A program made the translations under genes and the position numbers. A model generated the notes under the pieces. It did no database searches and was not told the DNA's origin. It saw only the letters and a program-made list of their open reading frames with translations. 64,000 nucleotides of DNA. Origin: Clostridium saccharobutylicum DSM 13864 (GTDB taxonomy: Bacteria; Bacillota; Clostridia; Clostridiales; Clostridiaceae). Shown piece by piece: positions 38,818-46,647 of the stretch (positions within the stretch are counted from its first letter, which is position 1; each line of letters starts with the position of its first letter). The stretch is from assembly GCF_000473995.1 (NCBI RefSeq), contig NC_022571.1, positions 2,092,501-2,156,500 of the forward strand, given 5' to 3'.

Positions 38818-40617
38818 GTGATTAAATTTAAAGAAAAAACAAAAGTGCTTATAGCTGCTGCAACTGTATTAATGTGCACATATAATTTAAATACATATGA
38901 TGCAAATGCAGCTTCTACAAGTTCATCAACAATTTCCTCAATAGCTGCATCGGCAGTAGCAGATTCTACTACAACATCTAATACGCTTCAAGTATCAGTG
39001 ATTGCACACGATAACAATACTATTTCATTAGCATGGCAGAAACCAGCAAATTATAGTAATATTACAGATTATAAAGTATATATGAATGGAAGTCTTATAG
39101 GTAGTGCCAATGATAATAACAATTCTCAAGCGAAGAAGTTTATAGATAATTTCTATAAGGATTCTAGCAATAGCTCTGCTGTAAAAATAAATATGCATAA
39201 TTATGTGGCAACAGGACTTACTTCTAATACTAGTTATAGCTTTGTAATTAAAGGTGTAGATAGTAAAGGTAATGTGCTAACGCAAAGTGATGGAATAACC
39301 CAAAGTACAGATGCAGATCCAAAAGTTTTTGATGTAACTAAATATGGTGCAGTTGGAGATGGAACTACTATTGATACAAAAGCAATTCAAGCTGCTATAG
39401 ATGCATGTACTACAGGTGGAGAAGTATTGATACCAGCTGGCAAGATTTTTAAAACTGGTGCTATTTGGTTAAGGGATAATATGATTTTAAGGGTAGATGG
39501 AGAAATACTTGGTTCAGAAAACGCAAAAGACTATTCAAGTGCTGAACATCCAGTGGCAAGTGGTAGTAAGAATAATGCTCTTATTAATGCAACTGGTACT
39601 AGCTCAGTTCAAAGTTTAAAGATAGTTGGAACAGGTACAATAGATGGAAATGGATGGAAGCAAAGTTCTTCACAAAATGGACTTCCAATTTCAGCAAAGA
39701 GTTCTATATCAACAGTTACACAAAATGGAATTCTTGCAGCAAATGAATACAAGGCTGGTGTACAGGCTGGTCTTAGCAGTACAGCAGCTTATGCTACAAG
39801 ATCTAATTTAATTTCATTAAATAAAGTTAATAATGTATATATAGGGGATGGGCTTTCGCTGCAAAATCCTTCATTCCATACTATAGGAACAGGTAATGGC
39901 AGTAATGTAGTTATAAATGGTGCTTTAGTTAGAACTTTTGATTGTAATAATGCAGATGGATTAAATTTTAGTTCTCAAGGATTAATTGTTATGAACAGTG
40001 TTTTTGATACTGGAGATGATGATATAAACTTTGCAGCAGGAAGAGGCTTAGCAGATGAAAAGAATCGTTCAGAAGTAAAAAACATATGGATATTTAACAA
40101 CTACTTTGCACATGGTCATGGTGCTGTAGTTGCTGGAAGTTATACAGCAGCAGGAATAGACGATATATTAGCAGAAGATAATGTTTTAAATGGTACAGGT
40201 TCTGGTCTTCGTTGTAAATCAGCTAAAGGAGTAGGTGGTGGAGCACAAGATATAACTTTCCGTGATTCTGCTCTTAAAAATATCACTGATGGACAAGGAC
40301 AACCGTTTATATTTACATCCGCATATAGTGATTCGGGTTCAGTAGGTTCATTTACAGCAGCTCCAGATTCACCTGTATTTAAGCATATTTTTGTTAATAA
40401 TTGCAGTGTTAATGGATCAAAGAGTAATGGAATATTAGTGGCTGGATTATCTGATGGAATTCATAGTGATATACATTTTTCGAATATAGCATTTACAGGT
40501 ACTTTAGGTGCTAGTATAGATTATATGAGTAATAGTTCATTTAAAAATGTGACTTTTGATAAGAAAACTTCAAATCCATGGACAATTACTCATTCTACAA
40601 ATGTTACAACTAACTAA
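38818..40617 (+). CDS. secreted polygalacturonase-type glycoside hydrolase (GH28)
   Basis: About 599 aa. A signal peptide (to about residue 32, cleavage near A-N-A-A) is followed by a Ser/Thr-rich stretch, a fibronectin type III domain (about 55-160) and a right-handed beta-helix starting with the V-T-K-Y-G-A-V-G-D-G motif typical of GH28. Catalytic signatures are all present: N-A-D-G (about 379), G-D-D-D (about 400-402), G-H-G (about 433) and R-C-K (about 465-467). It should cleave pectate, probably in exo mode by resemblance to exopolygalacturonases with an FnIII domain. Two GTG starts are possible, 38809 and 38818; the second has GGGTGAT at better spacing. Confidence 0.9.
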   Translation: MIKFKEKTKVLIAAATVLMCTYNLNTYDANAASTSSSTISSIAASAVADSTTTSNTLQVSVIAHDNNTISLAWQKPANYSNITDYKVYMNGSLIGSANDNNNSQAKKFIDNFYKDSSNSSAVKINMHNYVATGLTSNTSYSFVIKGVDSKGNVLTQSDGITQSTDADPKVFDVTKYGAVGDGTTIDTKAIQAAIDACTTGGEVLIPAGKIFKTGAIWLRDNMILRVDGEILGSENAKDYSSAEHPVASGSKNNALINATGTSSVQSLKIVGTGTIDGNGWKQSSSQNGLPISAKSSISTVTQNGILAANEYKAGVQAGLSSTAAYATRSNLISLNKVNNVYIGDGLSLQNPSFHTIGTGNGSNVVINGALVRTFDCNNADGLNFSSQGLIVMNSVFDTGDDDINFAAGRGLADEKNRSEVKNIWIFNNYFAHGHGAVVAGSYTAAGIDDILAEDNVLNGTGSGLRCKSAKGVGGGAQDITFRDSALKNITDGQGQPFIFTSAYSDSGSVGSFTAAPDSPVFKHIFVNNCSVNGSKSNGILVAGLSDGIHSDIHFSNIAFTGTLGASIDYMSNSSFKNVTFDKKTSNPWTITHSTNVTTN

Positions 40618-40642
40618 GATATATTAAAAAATCGGTAATTAA

Positions 40643-40813
40643 ATTAAAAAATCACGTAAATGGGATGCATCTTCAATTGGAAGTTTTATGAGATGGATAG
40701 GACCAACAAGTTCAGTATTTGATATTACAACTTACATTCTTATGTACTTTGTAATATGCCAAGCAGTTTGTGGCGGATCATATGGTGCACCAGGTGTAGA
40801 TAATGTATTATAA
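40643..40813 (+). pseudogene. relic of a magnesium-transporting P-type ATPase (mgtA), 3' end
   Basis: An open stretch of 56 codons without a start, reading [19 protein letters not shown] then [11 protein letters not shown] and ending at TAA 40811-40813. W-I-G-P-[TS]-S-S-x-F-D-I-T-T-Y is characteristic of the membrane domain near the C-terminus of MgtA/MgtB magnesium pumps. Everything upstream of this segment is gone; an in-frame stop lies at 40640-40642, 25 nt after the GH28 gene. A terminator-like hairpin (AGTATC/GATACT then TTTTTATTTT, about 40819-40855) survives behind it. Confidence 0.75.
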
Positions 40814-40818
40814 CAAAG

Positions 40819-40856
40819 AGTATCTGCAATGAATTTGTGGATACTTTTTATTTTGC
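40819..40856 (+). terminator. terminator left from the mgtA relic
   Basis: GAGTATC / GATACTTTTT arms around a 15-nt loop, followed by ATTTTGC. It probably now serves the GH28 transcript. Confidence 0.65.
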
Positions 40857-41036
40857 TTATATTTAAGAATATTTTATAAGTAGAAATACTTAGTCTGCTT
40901 TTATTTTTTAACTATTTAGCTGATGTTAAGTAGAGGAAGTTATAATAAAAATTGTTAAGGATATGAGTAAATTGTGAAAGAGTAGCATAACTTAGATTTT
41001 AACTTAAAATTAAATTAACGAGGAGATGATGATAAA

Positions 41037-41201
41037 ATGTTAAAATTTGGTATTGTTTTAATAGCTTCAATAATAATTATTTTTATGATAGGATTTGTAA
41101 TTGCACTTTGCAAATTACAAACTAGATGTGAAGGAATGGAAGAAAGAGTATTTGCAAAAGATGCAATAAAACACATTGAAAAAATAAAGATAGCAGGATG
41201 A
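41037..41201 (+). CDS. small single-span membrane protein
   Basis: 54 aa. M-L-K-F-G-I-V-L-I-A-S opens an N-terminal hydrophobic helix (about 4-25), followed by a charged amphipathic tail containing two Cys (residues 25 and 31). Strong ribosome site AGGAG at 41021-41025, 11 nt ahead. Not recognised. It may be a small regulatory or assembly protein, and its size class is often missed by gene callers. Confidence 0.55.
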   Translation: MLKFGIVLIASIIIIFMIGFVIALCKLQTRCEGMEERVFAKDAIKHIEKIKIAG

Positions 41202-41321
41202 ATTAATATATGATTTTTGTAATTCTAGAAGTAAAAGCAATTAAAAAGATCAAAAGTATTTTGTTCATTCATTATTAAATTTAGTATTGTCTTAGGTATA
41301 TAACATGTCAGGAGTGAAAAA

Positions 41322-41372
41322 ATGAATAATAAGCAGGTTTGTAATAAAAATCAGTTTTGCATTTTATGGTAA
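41322..41372 (+). CDS. possible 16-aa micropeptide with two cysteines
   Basis: ATG after CAGGAGTGAAAAA encodes MNNKQVCNKNQFCILW then stops. The ribosome site is strong and a 23-bp perfect hairpin follows 15 nt later, so the unit looks like promoterless spacer plus micro-ORF plus terminator. It could be a short peptide gene or chance. The C-x5-C spacing and hydrophobic C-terminus are noted, with no family recognised. Confidence 0.3.
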   Translation: MNNKQVCNKNQFCILW

Positions 41373-41387
41373 AAATAAACAACCTAT

Positions 41388-41443
41388 AAATACCTATTAA
41401 AAGAATAAAATACTATTATTTTTTATTCTTTTAATAGGTATTT
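41388..41443. terminator. 23-bp perfect hairpin
   Basis: Arms 41388-41410 and 41421-41443 are perfectly complementary around a 10-nt loop. The A/T-rich arm ends allow termination in either direction. Confidence 0.8.
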
Positions 41444-41736
41444 ATTAATATAAACAAATAGAATTAAAGCTCCAAATAACAGTTCTTTAATTTCAATAAG
41501 TATATTTTTCAAATAACAAAAAACTAATCTTTAAAAATTTGATACCAATTTAGTAAAATATTATATATTAGTATAATAGTTACCATTATGTTATAATTTA
41601 TATAAATTTAGTTGAACAAGAAATGTAAACTATCAATAAGGTAATAATCTTTTTATATAATATGCAAGAGTTGGCAAAATACATAATATATTAAAGTGAA
41701 TTTATAAGCTTGTATTTTGGGGGGAGATTTATAAAA
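41444..41736. other. intergenic gap, no gene seen
   Basis: AT-rich spacer ahead of the broken sensor kinase gene. No confident promoter or RNA structure seen. Confidence 0.5.
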
Positions 41737-43294
41737 ATGTTTAGTTTTAAAGAACTAATTAATGTTGATTCTTTGAAAAAAATTGCTGAAAATATTTATG
41801 AAATTGCAGGAGTACATATGGCAATTGCTGACGCAGAGGGAACTGTTCAAATTATTGTTGGGGACAGAGATATATGCACTAATTATCATAGGATGAATCA
41901 AACCACTTGTAATCGATATAGAATGTTTTAAGGCACAAGCATTGGAATTTGGTTTTGATGAAAAAGGATATTTGGATGCACGAAGCAGAGTACCCATTTT
42001 ATCTAAATGTAAAGTTAAGCATATAATAGAATATTATAAAGGTATTATTATGATGCTGGTTGAAAGTGGACTAAGACAATTAGAATGTAAAAACTCTCAA
42101 AAAAAACTTGAAAAAAGTCAAAATTATTTGGATACAATTTTAAATTCAGTAAATGATGCTATATTAATTTATGATATTTATGGAAATATATTAGATGTAA
42201 ATAAAGCCACTATTTCCATGCTTGGATATTGTCGAAATGAATTGGTAAATATGAATGCGGATGATATAATTCCCCAAAATTCATATGATTTTAATTTTAA
42301 TAAAGAAAATACATTGAAGAAGATTGAAAAATTAAATCCACTTATTTTAGAAGGGGTTTTTATAACAAAAAACGGTAAGGAATGTTGGGTTGAAGGTAAT
42401 GTTAGAATTATAAATATAGATGGGGAGAAAAGAATTATATCAGTTGCACGTGATATTACAGAAAGAAAACAAAATGAATTAAGATTGTATAATGAAGCTC
42501 TTGAATTAGAAAAATTAAAAACACAGTTTTTTGCTAATATCTCTCATGAACTAAAAACTCCATTAAACATAATATTAGGTACAAATAAAATTATTGACAT
42601 TAATGTTCAAGAAGAAAATATTGATAGAGTAAAAATTAATAATAATATTAATATAGAGAGAAACAATTGCTTTAGATTACTAAGGTTAATTAATAATCTT
42701 ATTGATGCCACTAAGTTAGATTCAGGAGAGCTGGAACTTAATATGGTTAATTATAATATTATTAATATAATAGAGGAAATCACTTTGTCAGTTTCTAACT
42801 ATTTAAATAGTAAAAAATTAAATTTTACTTTTGATACTGAAATAGAAGAGAAGATTATAGCTTGCGATTTAGATAAAATTGAAAGAATAATGCTTAATAT
42901 TTTTTCGAATGCGGTAAAGTTTACAGGTAGTCAGGGAAATATATTTGATGGTGAAGAATTTATTATTATTTCAGTTGAAGATAACGGTATAGGAATATCA
43001 GAGGATAAGGTGGATGTAATATTTGATAAGTTTAGGCAGGTAGATAAATCTTTTACGAGGAATTGTGAAGGCAGTGGAATAGGATTATCAATTGTAAAAG
43101 CATTGGTAGAAATGCAAGGTGGTAAAATCTCAGTACAAAGTAAATGTGGAGTTGGAACGAAGTTTTGCATAAAGCTTCCTGTAAAACTAATACACGATAA
43201 TGACCATGAAGAAAATATTGAATTATTTGATAACAGGTTGAATAATTATATAGAAAAAATAAAAATTGAATTTTCAGATATATATACGTTATAA
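41737..43294 (+). pseudogene. PocR-PAS sensor histidine kinase with internal deletion
   Basis: The first frame (ATG 41737 after GGGGGGAG) gives a PocR-type sensor start, F-K-E-L-I-N-V-D-S-L-K-K-I-A-E-N, and stops at 41929. A shifted frame resumes near 41913 with D-I-E-C-F-K-A-Q-A-L-E-F-G-F-D-E-K, which is the end of a PocR domain. The middle of the domain (roughly 70-80 residues by comparison with the family) is missing at the junction near 41905-41915. Downstream everything is intact: PAS (about 42120-42460), H-box S-H-E-L-K-T-P (about 42543), N/G boxes D-N-G-I-G-I and G-S-G-I-G-L-S. An in-frame ATG at 41942 could still yield a 450-aa kinase without a sensor. Confidence 0.8.
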
Positions 43295-43456
43295 TTGAGT
43301 TTTTCTCATTAGTGAAGAAAATTTAAAAGATGGAGATTTTTTAATAGTAGGATATTATTATAAGTATTACTAATATAATACATAAAAATTTGGCTTTAGA
43401 TATTATTTGAAAAATAATTATTTTGATTAATGAGATAGATAGGAGATTTTAAAATT

Positions 43457-43876
43457 ATGATTATAGAAAAATTAAAGATAGAGGATCTCTCACAGGTATT
43501 AGAACTACATAGTACTCTTATTCCCTTTGAAATTTCAGTTGATAAATCACTTGAAACATATAAAGAAATGTTGACAAATGAAAATTATTATTTAGTAGTT
43601 GTTAAAGAAGATAACGAGGTTATTGGTTGTGCAATCGGTATATGCTGCAAATGCTTGGCAGTATCTTTTTTAGTAATTGAAGATGTAGTTGTTAAAGAAG
43701 GATTAAGAGGAAAAGGCATAGGGCGAAAGTTAATGGAATCACTTGATGAGTTTGCTAAAACAAAAGAATGTGCTTATGCAATTCTTGTATCATCTGATTA
43801 TAGAAAAAATGCACACAAATTTTATGAAAATAGTGGCTTCACAGATAGTGTACGAGGTTTTAGAAAAGTTTATTAA
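43457..43876 (+). CDS. GNAT-family N-acetyltransferase
   Basis: 139 aa. Single GNAT fold: the acetyl-CoA pyrophosphate loop G-L-R-G-K-G-I-G-R-K-L-M (about 84-95; Q/R-x-x-G-x-G/A type) with the preceding beta-4 strand V-I-E-D-V-V-V, and H-K-F-Y-E-N-S-G-F near the C-terminus as in small-molecule or protein N-acetyltransferases. Acceptor unknown. The start follows ATAGGAG. It ends 30 nt before the Cys-tail membrane protein gene and may share its transcript. Confidence 0.88.
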   Translation: MIIEKLKIEDLSQVLELHSTLIPFEISVDKSLETYKEMLTNENYYLVVVKEDNEVIGCAIGICCKCLAVSFLVIEDVVVKEGLRGKGIGRKLMESLDEFAKTKECAYAILVSSDYRKNAHKFYENSGFTDSVRGFRKVY

Positions 43877-43906
43877 TCATGAGTATAAGTTATTAGGAGA
43901 GTATAA

Positions 43907-44857
43907 ATGAATTTATTATTGAGTAAGGGGTTTCTGCCATTTATAAATGGTAAATATTTTTTAATATTATATATATTATATTCAGGGATAATAATTTTTA
44001 AAGTTACTAAAATATTAAGTGGTAGTGACACAGAAAAATATGCAGGCAAAAGACTTTCAGATGATGAGTATTATGTTTTAACTAATAAGTATAATCTCAA
44101 AAACATGTTTTATTATATAACCTATAAATTATATGTTAAAGGGATTTTATTAAGGAATGGAAAACAAAGGATGTTCTCATCGAATGAAAATGTTACAATG
44201 AGATTAACTAATATTGAAAGTCAAGTGTATTGTGTATATTTGAAAAAATTTTCGCCAAAAAAGTTTAAAAGAAAAATGGTTGATGAAATTGTATTTAAGG
44301 ATTTTTATAATAGTAATTATAATGAGTTACTAGAACAGAGATTTATAAGAAATATCAAGGATAAAATCAAAAACTTTTTAATTTTAATTATAATGATGTT
44401 TGTGATATTTATACCAGGAATTTTGAGACTTTTTGGAGGAATAGAGAATGGAAGACCAGTAGAATCCTTAATAATTGAAATTCTCATATTATTTGCTGTT
44501 ACAATATATCTGTTTATTAAGTATATGAAAAGACTTACTAATAAAGGTGTTATCTCAAAGGATTTATATGAAAATGAAAACAAATGTAAAGTATGTGGAA
44601 CGAGCAATTTGATGGAAAACGGTGAGTGTAAGCAAAGTACTATTCAGGATTTTTTGATCGGAAGTTCCTGGATATATTTCTTAGGATTGAGTAATTGGAA
44701 GGTAAGTACAAATAAACATAATATTAATAACAATAATAACAATGATAACAATGATAACAATGATTCTGGAAGCTCCTGCTCATCTTGTTCTTCATGTTCT
44801 TCTTGCTCATCATGTTCATCCTGCTCATCTTGTGGTGGATGTGGAGGTGGAGACTAA
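43907..44857 (+). CDS. membrane protein with zinc-ribbon-like motif and (Ser-Ser-Cys)7 tail
   Basis: 316 aa. TM1 is at about 12-33. A soluble helical domain (about 40-155, with R-L-S-D-D-E-Y-Y-V-L-T near 50) recalls the TIGR04222 domain. TM2 is at about 160-182 and TM3 at about 191-212. Then C227-x2-C230-x10-C241, an Asn/Asp-rich linker (about 267-285) and a tail of eight Cys at exact three-residue spacing (291-312; seven Ser-Ser-Cys units and one Gly-Gly-Cys), ending G-G-G-D. The Ser and Cys codons vary from unit to unit, so the repeat is kept at protein level. The stop is 2 nt before a radical SAM enzyme start. I infer that the tail is that enzyme's substrate. The start follows TTAGGAGAG. 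Confidence 0.85.
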   Translation: MNLLLSKGFLPFINGKYFLILYILYSGIIIFKVTKILSGSDTEKYAGKRLSDDEYYVLTNKYNLKNMFYYITYKLYVKGILLRNGKQRMFSSNENVTMRLTNIESQVYCVYLKKFSPKKFKRKMVDEIVFKDFYNSNYNELLEQRFIRNIKDKIKNFLILIIMMFVIFIPGILRLFGGIENGRPVESLIIEILILFAVTIYLFIKYMKRLTNKGVISKDLYENENKCKVCGTSNLMENGECKQSTIQDFLIGSSWIYFLGLSNWKVSTNKHNINNNNNNDNNDNNDSGSSCSSCSSCSSCSSCSSCSSCGGCGGGD

Positions 44858-44859
44858 TT

Positions 44860-45882
44860 TTGAAGAAATTAATTTTACAGTGGCACATTACTAATAGATG
44901 TAATAAAAGATGCAGACATTGTTATCAGGAAAATTATAATGGAACAGAATTTTCTATAAATGAATTGATTGAATTTGGTAATCAATATATAAAGTTGCTA
45001 CTTGAATATAATAAATTTAATAATCAAAATTTAAAAGGTCAAATAAACATAACTGGTGGAGAGCCATTTATAAGAGAGGATATTTGGCAGTTACTAGATT
45101 TTTTTAAACAAAACAATAAATATTTTGACTTTGGAATTCTTACTAATGGATCATTATTAAATGACGAAAATGTTAAAAAATTAAAATCATATAACCCTAA
45201 AATGATACAAGTAAGCCTAGATGGAAACAAAAAAACTCATGACATAATACGAGGAAAAAACTCATATGATGAGGTGATTAATTCATTAAAATTGCTTAAA
45301 AAATATAAAATTAAATCATTAGTTTCGTTTACTGCTAATAATGAAAATTATAGAGAATTTAGATCTGTAGTAAGAACAGCTAAAAAATACAAATCATACA
45401 AGGTATGGACAGATAGGATGGTTCCAGTTGGTGCTAAAAGTAACGGAGATATTAAGACATTAAATAAAGAATCGGTAATTAATTATATAGATATGATACG
45501 AATTGAGCAGAAAAATTTTTTGAATAAGTTTTACAAAACAAAAATATCAGGAGAAAGAAGTCTTCAGTTTTTAAATGGAGTAAGCAATAGTTATAGATGT
45601 AGTGTTGGAGATGGATTAATAGTACTTCTTGAAAATGGTAATGTAATGCCGTGTAGAAGATTGCCAATTGTAGCAGGAAATATATTAGATTCTTCCTTGA
45701 GTGATATATATTTTAATTCAAAAGTTTTCAATGATTTAAGAAATTACAAAGAGGTACCAATAGGCTGTGAAAAATGCAGTTTCTTGGACACTTGTAATGG
45801 GGGAGCTAAGTGTATATCATATGGAATATATGGAGATTACAAACATGGAGATTATGGTTGTATGTTAAATTCTGAAACTTAA
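44860..45882 (+). CDS. radical SAM/SPASM enzyme, probable peptide-modifying maturase
   Basis: 340 aa from a TTG start. C14-x3-C18-x2-C21 (C-N-K-R-C-R-H-C) binds the radical SAM cluster. N-I-T-G-G-E-P-F (about 63-70) is the GGEP SAM-binding motif. The C-terminal SPASM region has Cys in Y-R-C, M-P-C, G-C-E-K-C, D-T-C-N-G-G-A-K-C and Y-G-C, enough for auxiliary clusters; the usual C-x-G-G-C is here C-N-G-G-A-K-C. Such enzymes make thioether or C-C crosslinks in ribosomal peptides. The ribosome site GGAGGTGG (44843-44850) lies inside the codons of the upstream gene's Gly tail, so translation is coupled. A longer frame to 44785 overlaps that tail and is rejected. Confidence 0.87.
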   Translation: MKKLILQWHITNRCNKRCRHCYQENYNGTEFSINELIEFGNQYIKLLLEYNKFNNQNLKGQINITGGEPFIREDIWQLLDFFKQNNKYFDFGILTNGSLLNDENVKKLKSYNPKMIQVSLDGNKKTHDIIRGKNSYDEVINSLKLLKKYKIKSLVSFTANNENYREFRSVVRTAKKYKSYKVWTDRMVPVGAKSNGDIKTLNKESVINYIDMIRIEQKNFLNKFYKTKISGERSLQFLNGVSNSYRCSVGDGLIVLLENGNVMPCRRLPIVAGNILDSSLSDIYFNSKVFNDLRNYKEVPIGCEKCSFLDTCNGGAKCISYGIYGDYKHGDYGCMLNSET

Positions 45883-46027
45883 TCAAACTAAAATTAAATT
45901 TTAATTAAGACGCTATGACAATAAATTTTGTTATAATTGTAGTATTATGGGAAATTTAACCTATACACCATTACGAAACCAGAGAATGTAGAAGAACTTG
46001 TGTAAATTGAATATTTGATATGTTATA

Positions 46028-46056
46028 TAACTGGAAATTTTATTTCCAGTTATATT
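46028..46056 (+). terminator. terminator of the radical SAM operon
   Basis: ATAACTGGAAAT / ATTTCCAGTTAT with a short loop, followed by ATTTTTATC. Confidence 0.88.
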
Positions 46057-46057
46057 T

Positions 46058-46261
46058 TTATCTTTTTTTAACCTCATCTGTTGCTAAATACAATGATTGT
46101 TGTAATGAATCATCAGTTAGAAATACAGTTCTAATCTTAGTGAATTTTCTTAGCTGTCTATTAAAACCTTCAAATGTATTTGTAGTATAAATCATCTTTC
46201 TAATTTTTTTACTACTTTCTTCTTTTTTATTACAAATAATTTTTTCAATAGATTTTCTGAT
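46058..46261 (-). pseudogene. relic of an IS256-family transposase, C-terminal end
   Basis: The minus-strand frame ending at 46058 reads I-R-K-M-I-Y-T-T-N-T-F-E-G-F-N-R-Q-L-R-K, then R-T-V-F-L-T-D-D-S-L and L-Y-L-A-T. I-Y-T-T-N-x-[IF]-E-G-F-N-R-Q-L-R-K is the hallmark of mutator/IS256-type transposases. An upstream stop at 46264-46262 and loss of the N-terminal two thirds show it is dead. It lies directly after the radical SAM operon terminator. Confidence 0.8.
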
Positions 46262-46299
46262 TTAGATTTGTATGTAGTTATTGAAAATTATGTAATCAT

Positions 46300-46367
46300 C
46301 GAATAATAGAGTTTGTGAATTAGAATTTTATAAATAATTATCCCTTAATTTCGGTTAAGCACCATAT
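46300..46367. repeat. family P repeat, truncated copy P8 (reverse orientation)
   Basis: On the minus strand, TATATGGTGCTTAACCGAAA then TTAAGGGATAATT matches the left arm of P2 (TATGTGGTGTATAACCGAAA then TAAGGGTAGTTC). Only one arm is present. Confidence 0.55.
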
Positions 46368-46450
46368 AATTTTAAATCGCAATTTGTTTTTTATAAAAGA
46401 ATATAATCACAACTTAAAATATATGCAATTAAAAAAATTTATTTGAATTG

Positions 46451-46505
46451 TTGAAATATTTTGAATTATATGTTAAAATTTAACTTGTAAATTGGTAAGA
46501 CCAAT
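46451..46505 (+). promoter_or_regulatory. promoter and GntR/FadR-type operator of the lactate operon
   Basis: TTGAAA (46451-46456), 17 nt, TAAAAT (46474-46479). The palindrome ATTGGTAAGACCAAT (46491-46505), six-base arms around AAG, sits at the predicted transcription start. TGGT-N3-ACCA is the known form for FadR-subfamily regulators such as LldR. No such regulator gene is in the window. Confidence 0.75.
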
Positions 46506-46647
46506 AAATGTACTTTGTGTAGAAACTAAATCAAAATAATAGTTATGAAATATTATTTTTTAACTATTAATATACACAATGGGTCTATCCCTAAAATAAT
46601 TTAATAATATATATAATAATAACGTAAAGGTAAAGGAGAGGGAGATT

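Noticed and set aside
44762..44857. Cys tail as a product of simple repeat slippage
   Set aside because: Codons for Ser and Cys vary between units, so recent DNA-level expansion does not explain it.
44785..44859. Longer N-terminus for the radical SAM protein
   Set aside because: It would overlap the Cys-tail codons in another frame and encode a Phe/Met/Leu/Trp-rich artefact; the ribosome site favours TTG at 44860.
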